Assembly (NCBI GenBank): GCA_023614405.1
Contig: CM042691.1
Coordinates: forward strand, 179,090,927-179,154,926
Source of the DNA: Avena insularis
Taxonomy: Eukaryota; Streptophyta; Magnoliopsida; Poales; Poaceae
DNA length: 64,000 bases
Reading direction: 5' to 3'
Part shown: piece by piece, positions 12,143 through 23,118 of the stretch
Position numbering within the stretch: position 1 is the first letter of the stretch
How the letters are laid out: each line of letters opens with the position of its first letter
Notes under the pieces: generated by a model
What the model saw: only the letters and a program-made list of their open reading frames with translations
The model's database searches: none
What the model was told of the DNA's origin: nothing
Translations under genes and position numbers: made by a program

Positions 12143-12908
12143 ATGACTTTTCTAGGTAAGAAACACAAGTCAAAGGAGGAAAAACACTACAACAAGTTTT
12201 GTGAGTGGATGAAGCCTTTATTTCTGCAAATTCCTTTGACTGATGCTATTAAATTGCCTCCTTATTCAAAGTATATGAAGGATATTGTCTCTAATAAAAG
12301 GAAGATTCCTGATGAGGAGATTTCTACTCTACTTACTAATTACTCCTTCAATGGTAAGGTTCCAAAGAAACTTGGTGATCCAAGTATACCAACTATTCCT
12401 TGCTACATTAAGAATAATTATGTTAGAACTGCTTTATTTGATTTGGGAGCTGCAGTTAGTGTTATGCCTTTTTTCTCTCTATAAGAGACTCCAGCTAGAA
12501 AAGTTAATACCAACTGATATATCTTTGCAAATGGCTGATAAGTCAACTACTATTCCTGTTGGTATATGTGAGGATGTTCCTATTCAAGTTGCTCATAATT
12601 GCATGGTCTTAACTGATTTTGTTGTGATTGAAATGCCTGAAGATGATAACATGTCTATTATTCTTGGGAGACCTTTTCTTAATACTGCAGGTGCTGTCAT
12701 CAATTGCAAACAAGGAAAAGTAACATTCAATATTAATAACAAAGAGCACACTGTCTATTTCCCCAAGAAGGTTGTTAAGATCTATTGCCTGAATTCTATT
12801 GAAAATGTAGAAGGCATCAAGGTTGGAGAAATATATTGTCCCATTCCACAAGAAAATTTTGAAACTATTATGATTGGGACCATTGCTATCAAGTATGAGG
12901 TAACATAA
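12143..12908 (+). pseudogene. B aspartic protease region
   Basis: Two overlapping frames (12143-12484 and 12285-12908) together give a retropepsin. The active-site segment is ALFDLGAAVSVMP at about 12429-12467, with DLGA in place of the usual D-S/T-G-A/S. The second conserved segment is IILGRPFLNTAGA at about 12657. A frameshift near 12480 separates them. It would process Gag. No reverse transcriptase follows: the frame ends at 12908. Confidence 0.75.
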
Positions 12909-13368
12909 TCACCTTGTGGAATGCAAAGTTTTGTTTTATATAAGATTTTTTTGGTAACAAGACTTGATCAACCTTGTTAACAAAAGGATTTTAATGAACA
13001 AAATAATGTTTCCACTGTGGTTATACTTGCTTTCTTTTTCCCTTTCTCCTTCCTAGTATTTGCTTTAGCTTTAGTTTTGCTAGTTGTTTGCTTGTTCAGC
13101 CCATCTCAAGTGCTGATTTTTGGAGGGATTGCTCCTTGGTATGTGCCTCCTCCACTTGTCCAATTAGATTTGTGATTGGTAGATTGTATCTTGAGTATTT
13201 TGCTACTGTAGGTGACAGGTTGTTTGAGCTTGCATGCTTGTTCTTTGCTTAGAAATTTTGTTTTGATGCATGTGTAGTCCTCTAGCATGTTCCTATAGTA
13301 GTTGTTCATCATTTATCAACTTAGAAATCACTTGGTTTGATGGTTGTCTAAAAATTTCAGCAAAGAAG
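12909..13368 (+). other. B non-coding spacer where pol should be
   Basis: 460 bp, T-rich, with no long frame and no trace of reverse transcriptase, RNase H or integrase motifs. The 3' end reads AAAATTTCAG (13351-13360), a good splice acceptor eight bases before the next ATG. Confidence 0.6.
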
Positions 13369-14379
13369 ATGAGTGCTTATTCACTGAATCAATATGACTT
13401 GATGGTGCATGAGCCAATGAAGGTTCATCATGAGGAGGCAGTTTTTCCTTCCATATATCCATGCTATGAATTTATGAGAGCTACGGGGATTCTCCAAGAT
13501 TTTCAAACTTTGGTTACAAATGCAGGGTTGGAGAACTTTGTTGAAGGTGAACCAATCCAATATGTTAAGTTAACCATGCCTATTGTTGAGGACTTCCGGT
13601 TCACTTGGTCTACTTCTAATCCCATGGTCCATTAAAAAATATATAATATGCCTGTCAACCTACCTTTTGCTGATTTCTGTGCAGTAATTAGAGTACCTCA
13701 GTTGGGATCTTGTGAGAAGATCAAGGAGAGGCCCAAGTCACTTGTTGATTTGTATGCTGAGATTTGCCAAGGTTTCGACTTCTCAAAGGAAAGTGGTAAA
13801 ATTCGGAACATCTAGCTCCCAGCTATTAGATACTTTTCCTATTTCATTACCAAGTGTGTTCTTGCTTGAAAGACTGCTAGAAAGTTGTCTTCTTTTGATC
13901 CAGCTTTTATTGGAGCTGCTCTGAATAGGAATAGTTCTTATAGTTTGGGTGCTTTGATAGGAGACCATCTCACCATCGACCGTGAGAAGGGTGGACTTTG
14001 TGGAAGCCTCATTGTGTCTAGGTTGCTAGCTTTCCATGGTTTAGAGCCTCATTATTCAAATTTTCAGTTTTCCATAGAGAGGCTTGATATTGAATCCATG
14101 ATTCAACATGGTTTTGTTTCTTTGGGGGCTAATGTGAGAAGTTTGCCATATGAACTATCTTTTGTCCAACAAGCTTGGAGAAAAGGTAGGAGTGAGAAAA
14201 TAGTTTATTTGCCTGCACCTGCTTTGTTCAACTTTGATAACAAGCAAGGATGGTCACTTACGGAGGAGGAGGTTGACACATATGTTGGGGAATTCTCCCA
14301 GCAAGACGAGAATGTTGAAGAGGATGCCGAAGACAATTCGGTTCAGCCCTCCAACTTGGGAGAGTCTTCATACCAGTAG
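13369..14379 (+). pseudogene. B env-position ORF (ATHILA ORF-1-like)
   Basis: The ATG at 13369 follows a TTTCAG acceptor, fitting expression from a spliced RNA as proposed for Athila env-position genes. The first frame (to 13633) begins MSAYSLNQYD. After stops and shifts near 13633 and 13815 the protein continues to a TAG at 14377-14379, with AIRYFSYF and GALIGDHLTI segments and an acidic Glu/Asp tail. I assign it to the plant ATHILA ORF-1 family from the arrangement of these segments. I see no clear signal peptide or membrane segment, so an envelope function is not supported. Confidence 0.6.
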
Positions 14380-16585
14380 CCCTCATTTGATTGGGGCGTG
14401 TCTTCTTCTTCATCATAGGTGCCTGACTATTATCATTCCTATGATGACCCACCAGCATGGGTTTACTATCCGCGTTATTGAGCCCCACTTAGGCCAAAAG
14501 CCTAAGCTTGGGGAGAGGTATACCGACATCACACTCATATATATCATGTTCGGTCGGTTCTTTGTATATCCATTGTTTCGCCTTCTTTTTGGTTCTTGTT
14601 GCTTCTTTCTCAAAAACCCAAAAATACCAAAAATATTTTCGTTGTTTCTCTTAGTTTGTTTCTTTTCTTTGGTTTTCCTTAAAAGAAAAATCCAAAAAGA
14701 TTTTGCTTTGTTTGGTTTGCTTTGTTTTTCTTTGGTTTTTCTTTGTTTGCTTGTTTTAAAAAAAATCGAAAACAACAAAAATATTTGTTGTTCTTCTCTG
14801 GTTTTGTGAGTTCTTTGCAGGGTTCACCCGTCCTCAGTGGGTATTGTTTTTCATGTTAATTATTCAAGTCACACAAGTGAAGAGCAATACTGAAGATTAA
14901 GACAACTCGAGGTGTGGTAAGAGGCTGGTAACAAACTCTATTTGTTTCATTTTTGTACATATACTCTTCATTGTGAGCATGCTTAGCCTATTTGTGTAAG
15001 ATGTATGTCATTATAGATGCTCAGTAGTTCTTACTTTTCTATGATTAGCTCCATCTTGCTAATAGTTTGTAGCATGTCATATGAATGTTTGCTTGCATTG
15101 TTTTATTCATACTTCAGTATGATATTGTGGTATCCTCCTCTGTCTGTTCATGTGAATCGACTTGGCACATGCTCACGCATGCATATGACTAATCAATAGT
15201 CAGTAAGCCTCGATGATTTATTTTGCCTCAGAGTTCTTGTATCACTTTCATGCCATAGTTAGTCCTATTTTGTTGCAAGCATGATTATGACAGTTATTGC
15301 TCTCTCATTTGTCGCTCCCTCTCTATTGCTAGCCTTCACTTGCACTGAGTATGTGCTCTACCTGTGCTTCCAACTCCCCAAAACCAATGTTGCCAGCTGT
15401 GTCCACCATACCTACCTATTAGCATCATTTGCTACTTCAGTGCATATTATATATATATGCCGTGTTTTCTTCCAAAATAAAATGTTTGTCTGTTTTGAGA
15501 AAGTTAGTTAGTAAAGCTCTCACGAACTTGATGGCACACTTTATTCCTTGCGCTTAATAATCCTGAACCATTGTGACTAGTCCATGAAAGTTATATGCTT
15601 GCCAATTATACACTAGGAGTCAGTAGAACCGTGCTGTCACGTGGAACGCTTTCAACACTTTTTGGATAATTCTATCCAGTTGATACTTTGATATTTTGTT
15701 TACGGATGTCGACGATGTGAAATAAAAGGGGAAGTTGTTAGTTCATGGAGTTTATACATTGTGTTAGATAAACGCCTGGGACGCTAGCATAAGCCATTCT
15801 TAATCATGGTGGAAACTTGCAGCATCACTGTAATGAGCATCTAAGAAGCTTCCTCAATAAAAATCTATGCATATGGTAAATAAAAAGATTGTTGAGATGC
15901 TCATTGTCTGCTTGCCTTGTCATTTTGGTTATGGGAAAGCTCATGTACCATGTGCAAGGGGTACCCTGTTAGCGGTTCTCGATGATATGCATGTATTTAT
16001 AATGACAAGAACTTTCAGGTGACCAAAGTTGATTAGCATGCGGAGCGACCCTCGTACTCAAGGGACTTGGGATTTCCAGTCTATGGTCTGTCAAGCATAT
16101 GATTCAGAGTGGACCTCACTTTTACCTTAACCACATGAAGATGCCTATGATAGGGGCAATGAGAGGTCAAAGCTAATGAGTACCTTCCTTTCAGCATTAG
16201 GAAGCCTTTCAAACCATCACAAAAACTGTTTTCACAATTTTGTTGAGTCATCACTTATTCTATGAGCACCTTCTTGAGAGCATAGTTGTCATTCTTGTGT
16301 TTGTTCCAAAACTTGGTTAATTATGTCATGACTTTGATGCTTGTATCTCTGATATCTTTATCTCTAGTTTTCATATGAACTTCAGAGGTGCCTTGGCATT
16401 TATATTATGCTCTTCAAACAAAGGCAAACGAGATACCACTCTTTCATACCTTATTATGAGCATTGCAATGTTTCTTATGTTTATGTTCCATGCTACTTAT
16501 TATTATTGAGTTGGTTTCTCTTCATAGCTTGCAATGACTATTGAGTAGACTTAGTTGCATACTCCTTATTATGAATTGTCTAATC
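14380..16585 (+). other. B 3' non-coding region
   Basis: 2.2 kb without credible genes. It begins with AAGCTTGGGGAGAGG (14505), a phrase common before T/K-rich stretches in Athila elements. The part from about 15525 is shared with C (35378-36430) on the same strand and with D (38200-38960) on the opposite strand. The polypurine tract expected before the LTR is missing because of the deletion at 16586. Confidence 0.65.
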
Positions 16586-17267
16586 ATCTGAACTTATTAT
16601 TTAATCATTATGATAGTATTGTTTATGATCTTATCTGCAAGTTGTGTACACATATCATTGTGCGGATCCAAAGTGACAATAATTGGGGCAACCGGAGGGG
16701 ATGGCTATGGTGTGAGGATCACATGTGTTCACGGAGTGTTAATGCTTTTCTCCGATGCTCTATTAAAAGGAGCACCTTAATTGCCAGTAGTTCCCTAGAG
16801 GCCCCGTTGCCACAGGCTGGCTATACAGAAGATGTTGTGCAAGGTCTCATTGCGAGCACGTATGACTATATTTGGAGCACATGCCTAGGATTGTTTAGTA
16901 CTTGGATGCTTATTATTATTTATCTGCAATGCCCTAGTTCTTTGAAGTTACATGTTTAGACTCGTCCATGCAACGCCCGTCCATCCATCCCTATGCCTAC
17001 CGCACTCGAATCCTACTGTTACCGTTACTGTTACTATTGCTACTATTTCACTGTTGCTGTTACTGCTGTTGTTGCTTTGCTGTTGCTACTACAAACTGTT
17101 GCTACTGATAAACTTCTGTGAGCAAGAACTATTTCCAGGTGCAGCTGAACTGACAACTCAGTTGTTAAGGCTTGCAAGTATTCTTTGGCTCCTCTTGTGT
17201 CGAATCAATAAATTGGGTAATACTACCCGTGGAGACTGTTGCGATCCCCTACACTTGTGGGTCATCG
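16586..17267 (+). repeat. B 3' LTR, 5'-truncated remnant
   Basis: This matches only the last half of the B 5' LTR (from about 9466). C shows what is missing: the end of the 3' non-coding region, a G-rich polypurine tract and about 700 bp of LTR. The junction falls at ATCTG (16586-16590), a short sequence present at both parental breakpoints. Confidence 0.8.
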
Positions 17268-17272
17268 GGATG

Positions 17273-17684
17273 CTGGAGATCGCGGAACGGTTAGCAAACA
17301 AGCAACGCGGGGACATGAGGTTTACCCAGGTTCAAGCCCCTAGAGGGAAAACCCTACTCCTTGATTAGGGCGGAACCGAAGGTTACAGGGGTGCGCATAT
17401 GCAATCTCGCGTGAGGTGTGTATGAGGTGATTTGAGGCCCTCCTCGTCGTGCCCTCCTGGCCTTTATATACATAGGCAGGTCTCGGGCATAGGTCGAGTC
17501 GGTTAAAGATTAGGGTTCGTCCCCTTTGAAATTCTATCTACTCTAGTCTTGTTCTCCAAGGATCTAAAGGCGTCATGGGCTTGGGCCACCAGAAATCTCC
17601 ACAAGCCGCATATCTTGTCGTGGGCCTTCCTTGGGCTGGACTAGGTATGCCAATGTTGTGTACCCGTGGGGTATAACCATGTCA
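17273..17684 (-). repeat. A2 left LTR, inner fragment (3' LTR in element orientation)
   Basis: 412 bp continuing 8720-8783 after element B, ending CATGTCA. It matches the right LTR at 33359-33848 with scattered substitutions and a gap of about 13 bp. Confidence 0.85.
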
Positions 17685-18510
17685 GTAGCCCCCGAGTGTT
17701 CAGTCGAATCGTAGATTCGGCTGAGGACTCTTCAATCTTTCGGGTGCAGTTCAACCTATTTTTTAAGAGAAAATGATTTAGTTCACAGGGATTGTTGATG
17801 TGTGTGCCTGACTCTCCCGACGGATCAGGGTCAGTTAACTGTCATAGGACAAAACAACACGATCTTCTTCAGATTCGAGTCCCTGGACTCGAATCCGGAA
17901 CATATGCTGGCATAATTCGACTCAGGCTGTTTGAGGTCTTATAGGAGTTTTATCCCAATGGTTTTCAAGTGATGTACCTAACGCATCCATCCGGATTTTT
18001 CGTCGTGTCTGTTGACACGGTAGTTTAATGGTAGAGCACAATCAGGTGTGTTACCATGCCATCAGATGATATCTGTAGGTCTTATCCTTGCGTCGTAGAC
18101 ATAGCATCCAAAATGTTATCACCGCAGAGGTGTTTCAGGTGGCCAAGGAGGATGTTTCTCACTTAGCGTTTGTTTGGGAAAAGTTGCCAGTAAAAGTTTG
18201 TATTTTGATCCGAAGGATCACAGTCGAATAATTCGTAGCGTGCTCGACCAGCGCTCCCTATGGGAGTAGCCCCCGAGTGTCTGTTCGATTCATAGACTTG
18301 AGCAGAGACTTTAGTTTAGTTAATTTTAGCTTAAGGTCTGAAGGACACACTTTTTTTAGGATGCTTGATGAATCCTCCCTATGGGAGTAGCCCCCGAGTC
18401 CTTAGTGGAGTCGTAGACTCGACATGGGACTCGAAGATTGTTGAGAAGTGCAGTACCTTAAACATGTCTCAGGTGCGTGGCCAGCGCTCCTGATAGGAGT
18501 AGCCCCCGAG
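17685..18510 (-). repeat. Array of four polypurine-tract-like motifs in A2
   Basis: GTAGCCCCCGAG occurs at 17685-17696, 18266-18277, 18387-18398 and 18499-18510. Spacing is 581, 121 and 112 bp, against 584, 128 and 113 bp in A1. The first abuts the LTR. The rest lie in repeat units with CAGCGCTCC before the motif and a TCGTAGACTCG-like phrase after it. Confidence 0.8.
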
Positions 18511-19014
18511 TAGTTGTTCGAATCATAGATTCGAGTAAGTACTTGTTTTGTCAGCCGAAGATTTCTAGCCGTTGCTATATTGGTTTTGATGACGTCGGTG
18601 CTGACGATCGATGACCTCAACTGTCTGCGGCGCCAGAGATGACACGAGAGGATGAACATGGGTCCCACTTCCTGACTTGGAGTTGACTAGTCATGCGCGA
18701 CGTGGCGAGAATTATAGCGTCTCGTCGGTTTCCGTGCATAGTGGACGGCGTGCTAGCGACGGTTCGTTGCTGTGTTGACGCGTGTACGGTTGGATCTGGC
18801 TTGCGCGCTAGGGCTTCTAGATGAATGATTCGTCTTCGTCGTCTTTGTCTTTTAATACCGTGGGTAAACAGTGAATCGGTTTTACCCTTTGCCATTTGCT
18901 TTCTCACCATTGCCTCCATTTTCATGAGCACTTCCTCTCTCGCGCGCACTGGAAGTTCTCCGGTCGTTTACTTCGTCATTTCTCCGCGCTCATCGCTGCA
19001 CTCGCCGCCGCGCG
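18511..19014 (+). other. A2 stretch before the antisense gene
   Basis: 504 bp without a convincing gene. It should contain the promoter and leader of the antisense gene on the + strand. A TTTTAATACCG phrase at about 18849 is matched by TTTTATACCG in A1 (3320), but I see no firm TATA box. Confidence 0.4.
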
Positions 19015-19980
19015 ATGGGAAAGTCCAGGAAGGTCGCCACCAGTGCTGGCTCGAGTGCCGCTGCCAGCGGCAAGAAGGTCGCCACTGCTGCTCACATCAT
19101 CGATGGTGGATGGAGGCGCACGGAGGCGCATGATACTGATATGCACAATATGTGCGAAGAGGGGCTGATCCCGCAGAACAAGGAGGACGTGAAGCTTCCT
19201 GGTGATGAGGTAATCCCCCGTCCACCCGCAGGGTTTCGGGTGATGTTCATTGCCCTCGTTCTTCGTGGGATTTCGCTTCCTATCCACGATTTTCTTCGTG
19301 GACTTCTTTTCTTTTACAGGATATAGCTTCATCATCTCTCTCCCAATTCTCTCCTCCACATAGCTTGTTTTATCACATTATGCAAGTGCTGGCTCGGTAT
19401 CGAGCTGCACTTTGGCCTCTTCCGGAAGCTCTATTCCGTGAAGAGGCAGCCTGGCACCGGCGGGGTCTATCCACTTGGCGGCTGCGTCATCTCCATTCGA
19501 TCTTCCTTTATTTTCTTTTCCTTTTCAATGTGCGAGTATGTCCAGTACTGGCGGAAAAAGTGGTTTTACATCCGCGATGCCAAGGTGGCCGGACAAGATT
19601 TTTACCTCGCTCCCTTCGACTCCTCCCAGGAAATCGTTCCGACGAGATCCTAGAAGAATCACATTTTGGAGGGCGAAGTAGCAGAAGTGGAGGAGCTCTA
19701 CCATCGTGAGGAGGCACTCCAGATGGTTGCTGAGAAAGAGGTCAATGGTGTGGATATCATCCACACCTTCCTCAAACGTCGGGTGCAGCCGCTCCAAGCG
19801 AGGACACATCCGATGTTTCGCTACACTGGCCGTAATGACCCGACAAGGGTCACACCCGAGGAGTTGTCCAAGGGCGATCTCGATAGTGACCTTCGGCCCC
19901 TACTGAAGTTCAAGACCGATGAGGACCGCCCGGGGAAGTCCTTGACCGCCCCCTTCAGTGCTTCGAATGTAGTCCCTCAG
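19015..19980 (+). pseudogene. A2 antisense gene, exon 1: Transposase_28-like domain
   Basis: The ATG at 19015 begins MGKSRKVATS, paralogous to the A1 copy at 3478. The frame encodes a basic/Ala-rich N-terminus, the phrase IIDGGWRR, and the core LPIHDFLRGLLFFYRI; a stop then falls at 19324. The matching protein continues in another frame through 19438-19651, with KKWFYIRDAK and a stop at 19651. It then runs through 19666-19980 with EVNGVDIIHTFLK. The exon ends CCCTCAG before GTATAG at 19981. The domain resembles the plant 'putative gypsy type transposon' family (Transposase_28). Its biochemical role is not known. Confidence 0.72.
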
Positions 19981-20078
19981 GTATAGAATTGCTTCATGCG
20001 CGTTGCGCCTTCTTTCGAGCGCTGTTTACCTATGACTATTGTGACTAATCACAATCATTTGACTTCTTTGGTTTGCAG

Positions 20079-21811
20079 GACCGCAAGGTAGCTGGGATGA
20101 TACCCCGCTGCCTGAGAAATTTCCGATTGCGCCGGACAATGAGGTTGTGGATTCTGAATACGAGCTTCCTCCGACGCAATCTCCAACTCACGAAGCCCCC
20201 GAGCCGAGCGAGGGGCAGACCCGAAAGCACTCCCGGAGCGAGTCTTCGGATGCGTCGACTCTGCCGACTCCTCGGGGCCCTTCCTTCTTGGATCAACATG
20301 GTGAGGATGAAGGTGCTTATTCTGCACCTTTCCCTGCTGTGCCGCTTCGGTCGATGGCGCCACAGCCGCCGGCCAAGAAGAAGAAGAAGAAGGAGAAGAT
20401 GACGCATGTCTTCAACTTGTCAGATATTGACTCCTAAGTTGTTTCGTATGTGTTGTGTAGTGTCACTTTGTATGTGTATTGTAGTTTGTTGTCTTGATCA
20501 GTCTTTTCTTGCAGCCACACGTCGGAGGGTTCTCTTAGTGGGGGCACTCAAGAGGCCGTAGGGGAGTCGAATCCGGCAGCTGCTCCCTCTCAGGTGGTGG
20601 CCAATTCTGAGGACGATGAGCCGAATCTCTCCAAGCGAGAGGCTCGGGTAGTTGTGACTCACAAGACCGCACGCAGAACTTCAGAGTCACCGCCTGATCA
20701 CGTAAGTAGTTTGCACCTTTATCTTGTAGGGGGAGCCCCCGGGTGCTTTTTCGGATGAACTGTTGGTCGGTTTTGCTCTTGCGGGGCGTAGCCCCCAAGC
20801 CCTTTCTGATGTTTTCTTAATTGTTTGCTTCTGTTTCTTCTTGCATCCCTTTGTGCATAGAACTAACCTTCTTATCCAGCAACATCTGGCTCCGGAGGCC
20901 AGCATGCAGCAGCTCTGAGGTACACACATTTAGCGTTCTGATTTATTTCGTCTGTCGCATGGACGACGTTTGTATTGCTCATATGTTTCTTGGTGTTTGC
21001 AGATGAAAATAATGCTTCTCTTTGTCGGTTTGACGCTCTCAAAAAGAGCCTCGGTCGAGCGGAGAAGAAAGCTGCAGATGCTGTGGAGGAGAAGGAGCGC
21101 CTGCAGAAGGAGGTTGCTGATGCTGCTGAGGCTAGGGAGCGCCTACAGAAGGAGGCTTCCGATCGCAAGGAGCAACTCGCTTCCATGGCGGCTACTCGCG
21201 GGAAGGAGATGGCGGATAGGCTGATGGCCATAGCCAAAGCCTTCTCCGGTGAGCTTCCTTTACTTGTCTTGGTCTTGTATTTTTTCTGCTGCTCCTTGTA
21301 TTGTTCTTATTTGGGTCTTTTCCTTCTTTGTCTCAGATGCGCCAGGCATCGCGTTTGATCGCGGTGTGCTGGAGCATGGAAATGCTCTGGATGATGCCAC
21401 TACAGCGGTCGAAGATCGCTGCGGTACCGTTGTTGGCTCCCTGGCGTAGGCCAAGGAAGTTCTCCAACACTTCTACATGGAAGTCGTCCCCAAGGGCGCT
21501 GCTCTTGAGGATGTCGATGCTCTGTCGGAGGACGCTCCGGCAGCATACAAGCGCAAGCAGAAGGGCATCAGTGCTTCCATGGGGTTGGCCATGGCCATGG
21601 CATTAGGAGCCGAGCTAGATCTGCTACACATCACCTCCTAGATGCCAACTGCTGCAGATGGCACAGAGGTAGCATTCGCCCTTTTTTCCTCTCGCTGTAA
21701 GCATTATGGGCCGAAACTTATCGATCTGCTGGCGGAGTATGCGGTGAAGCAGCAGGAGAAGGCCAAGAGCAGGCAGTCTGGCTCTGAGGCCACTCCGGAT
21801 GTGGGTGCCTA
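20079..21811 (+). pseudogene. A2 antisense gene, middle exons
   Basis: Exon-intron borders follow GT-AG. Likely exons are about 20079-20436 (acidic linker, then a run of six lysines), 20515-20702 (ending before GTAAGTAG), 20880-20919, 21003-21248 and 21337-21811. The exon at 21003 encodes a coiled coil with repeated ERLQKEA-type heptads. The last exon has in-frame stops, near 21448 and 21640, and the end of the frame lies near 21811. The A1 copy has introns at matching places, after …DH and after …KA(I/F)SG. The protein is probably structural; no catalytic motif is visible. Confidence 0.65.
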
Positions 21812-21982
21812 GGCTCGAGTGTTGTAGTTAGGATAGTTTATCATTTTCCTTTTGTAATGTAAGCTTTTGTTGATGAACAATCTCTCCTTATGCCATGAGG
21901 TGGCCTTTGATGTATATAAATTATGTTTCGGGCTATCGCCAGATATGTTTGTGATGTTCATGTCTTTGATTGTTTGTCTTTA

Positions 21983-22775
21983 GGGTCCTTCGGGTGAGTC
22001 TCCTGTTGATACTTCGACTGTCCCTGAGCCGCGAACATCTCTGGATGATGCATCGCAACTTGTTTTTCTTCGCGACCGCGTTCGCAGCTTGGAGAAGGAT
22101 ATCCTTGGCGTTCGAGGACACATGGATGTGTGGAAGTCGAAGGCTGAGCTAGCCACTACTAGGGAGGATTTTTTGATAGGGGAGTTGCGTCAGATGAGCG
22201 AGCAACTGCAGTGTGAGTCTTCGCGAACTGCTATTCTTTTTACATGCATCTTGTTTGTGTGTCATCTTGTTCTTTATGTTTGGTGCAGGCGTCAATCTCG
22301 TTCCGAAGGAAGAGAAGGAGTGTGTTGCAGTTCAGATGAATTGCCCGACACAACAGGACTTAGAGGCTGGCGGCTTCTTCTGGATGGACCGCGATCGGGC
22401 CATCGTTCTTGCGATGGTTGAAGATCACGTACACCAGGTTTCTCGAGTGCTGAAGCAGGTGAGGATTTCTCTGGCGTCCACCTGGGCCTCCATGTTTCCC
22501 TTGGACGAGGCACCTTCCAACCTTTTTGGTCTGCTGGCAAACTTTCGGAACATGGGCCATGTCAAGGAGTTGGTGCGGCGTCAGCTAGTCGCTGGGGTGA
22601 AGGACGCTCTTTCCCTTGTTCGGCTGCATTGCCGTGACATCGATCTTGCGGCGGTGGCGGCTGGGCCACCCCTTCTAGTGGGCATATGCGCCCGCATTAT
22701 GCGGCTATGAGGCAGTATGCCGAAGAGATCATTGATCTGTTCGAGCAACGGGCAAGTGTGATACTCCAGAATAGG
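21983..22775 (+). pseudogene. A2 antisense gene, 3' exons
   Basis: An acceptor TTTGTCTTTAG ends at about 21982. The next exon (to about 22212) encodes a second coiled coil, with VFLRDRVRSLEKDILGVRG, and ends at GTGAGTC. After an intron with acceptor GGTGCAG near 22288, a last exon encodes QDLEAGGFFWMDRDRAIVLA and a Leu/Val-rich region; its frame ends at 22708-22710, with possible further coding to about 22775. It may belong to the same transcript as the preceding exons. Function is not recognised. Confidence 0.55.
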
Positions 22776-23118
22776 TAGGTCCTATAAAGAGAAACATATT
22801 GATGTAAAATTTGTATGTATTCGAGTGGGCTTGTTGTGCCCTTTGTAAATTTTATTTGTATTAGCAAGTTGTGTTTTGTTATGTGCATGTCCTTTTCGTT
22901 ATCCTGATGTGGTCAGCTACTCAGGTTGTATGCATTATTCTCAGTCAACAAAGTCTTGAGGTGAGGCATAGCCCCCAAGTGTGTTATAGAGAAAAGTAAT
23001 GCATGAGAAAAGAAATTTTGGCCGAGGAACTTAGCTTTTATTCAAATCGTAATGAGGAGGTACATTATTCTACTGAGTAGCCTTGGCTGAGTAGCCTTAT
23101 TGAAATTAAATAAGGTAG
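22776..23118 (-). other. Spacer between the antisense gene and pol in A2
   Basis: 343 bp, T/A-rich, with CATAGCCCCCAAGTG at 22969-22983, a further polypurine-like motif. No gene is seen. The 3' ends of the two convergent genes face each other here. Confidence 0.5.

Larger units (their letters stand above)
8784..17267 (+). mobile_element. B: Athila-type Ty3/gypsy element, non-autonomous
   Basis: B starts TGATACGTCC and ends GTCATCG, the last base changed from A. It is flanked by GGATG at 8779-8783 and 17268-17272 inside the A2 left LTR. The order is LTR, tRNA-Asp type primer site, gag, protease, an ORF in the env position, and a truncated LTR. No reverse transcriptase, RNase H or integrase similarity is visible between 12909 and 13368. 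It shares LTR and 3' internal sequence with C (35378-37959). Confidence 0.85.

Noticed and set aside
10388..12908. Coding stretches of B considered as a host gene with introns
   Set aside because: The order gag then protease between an LTR with a primer site and a second LTR remnant marks them as element genes; the breaks lack consistent splice sites.
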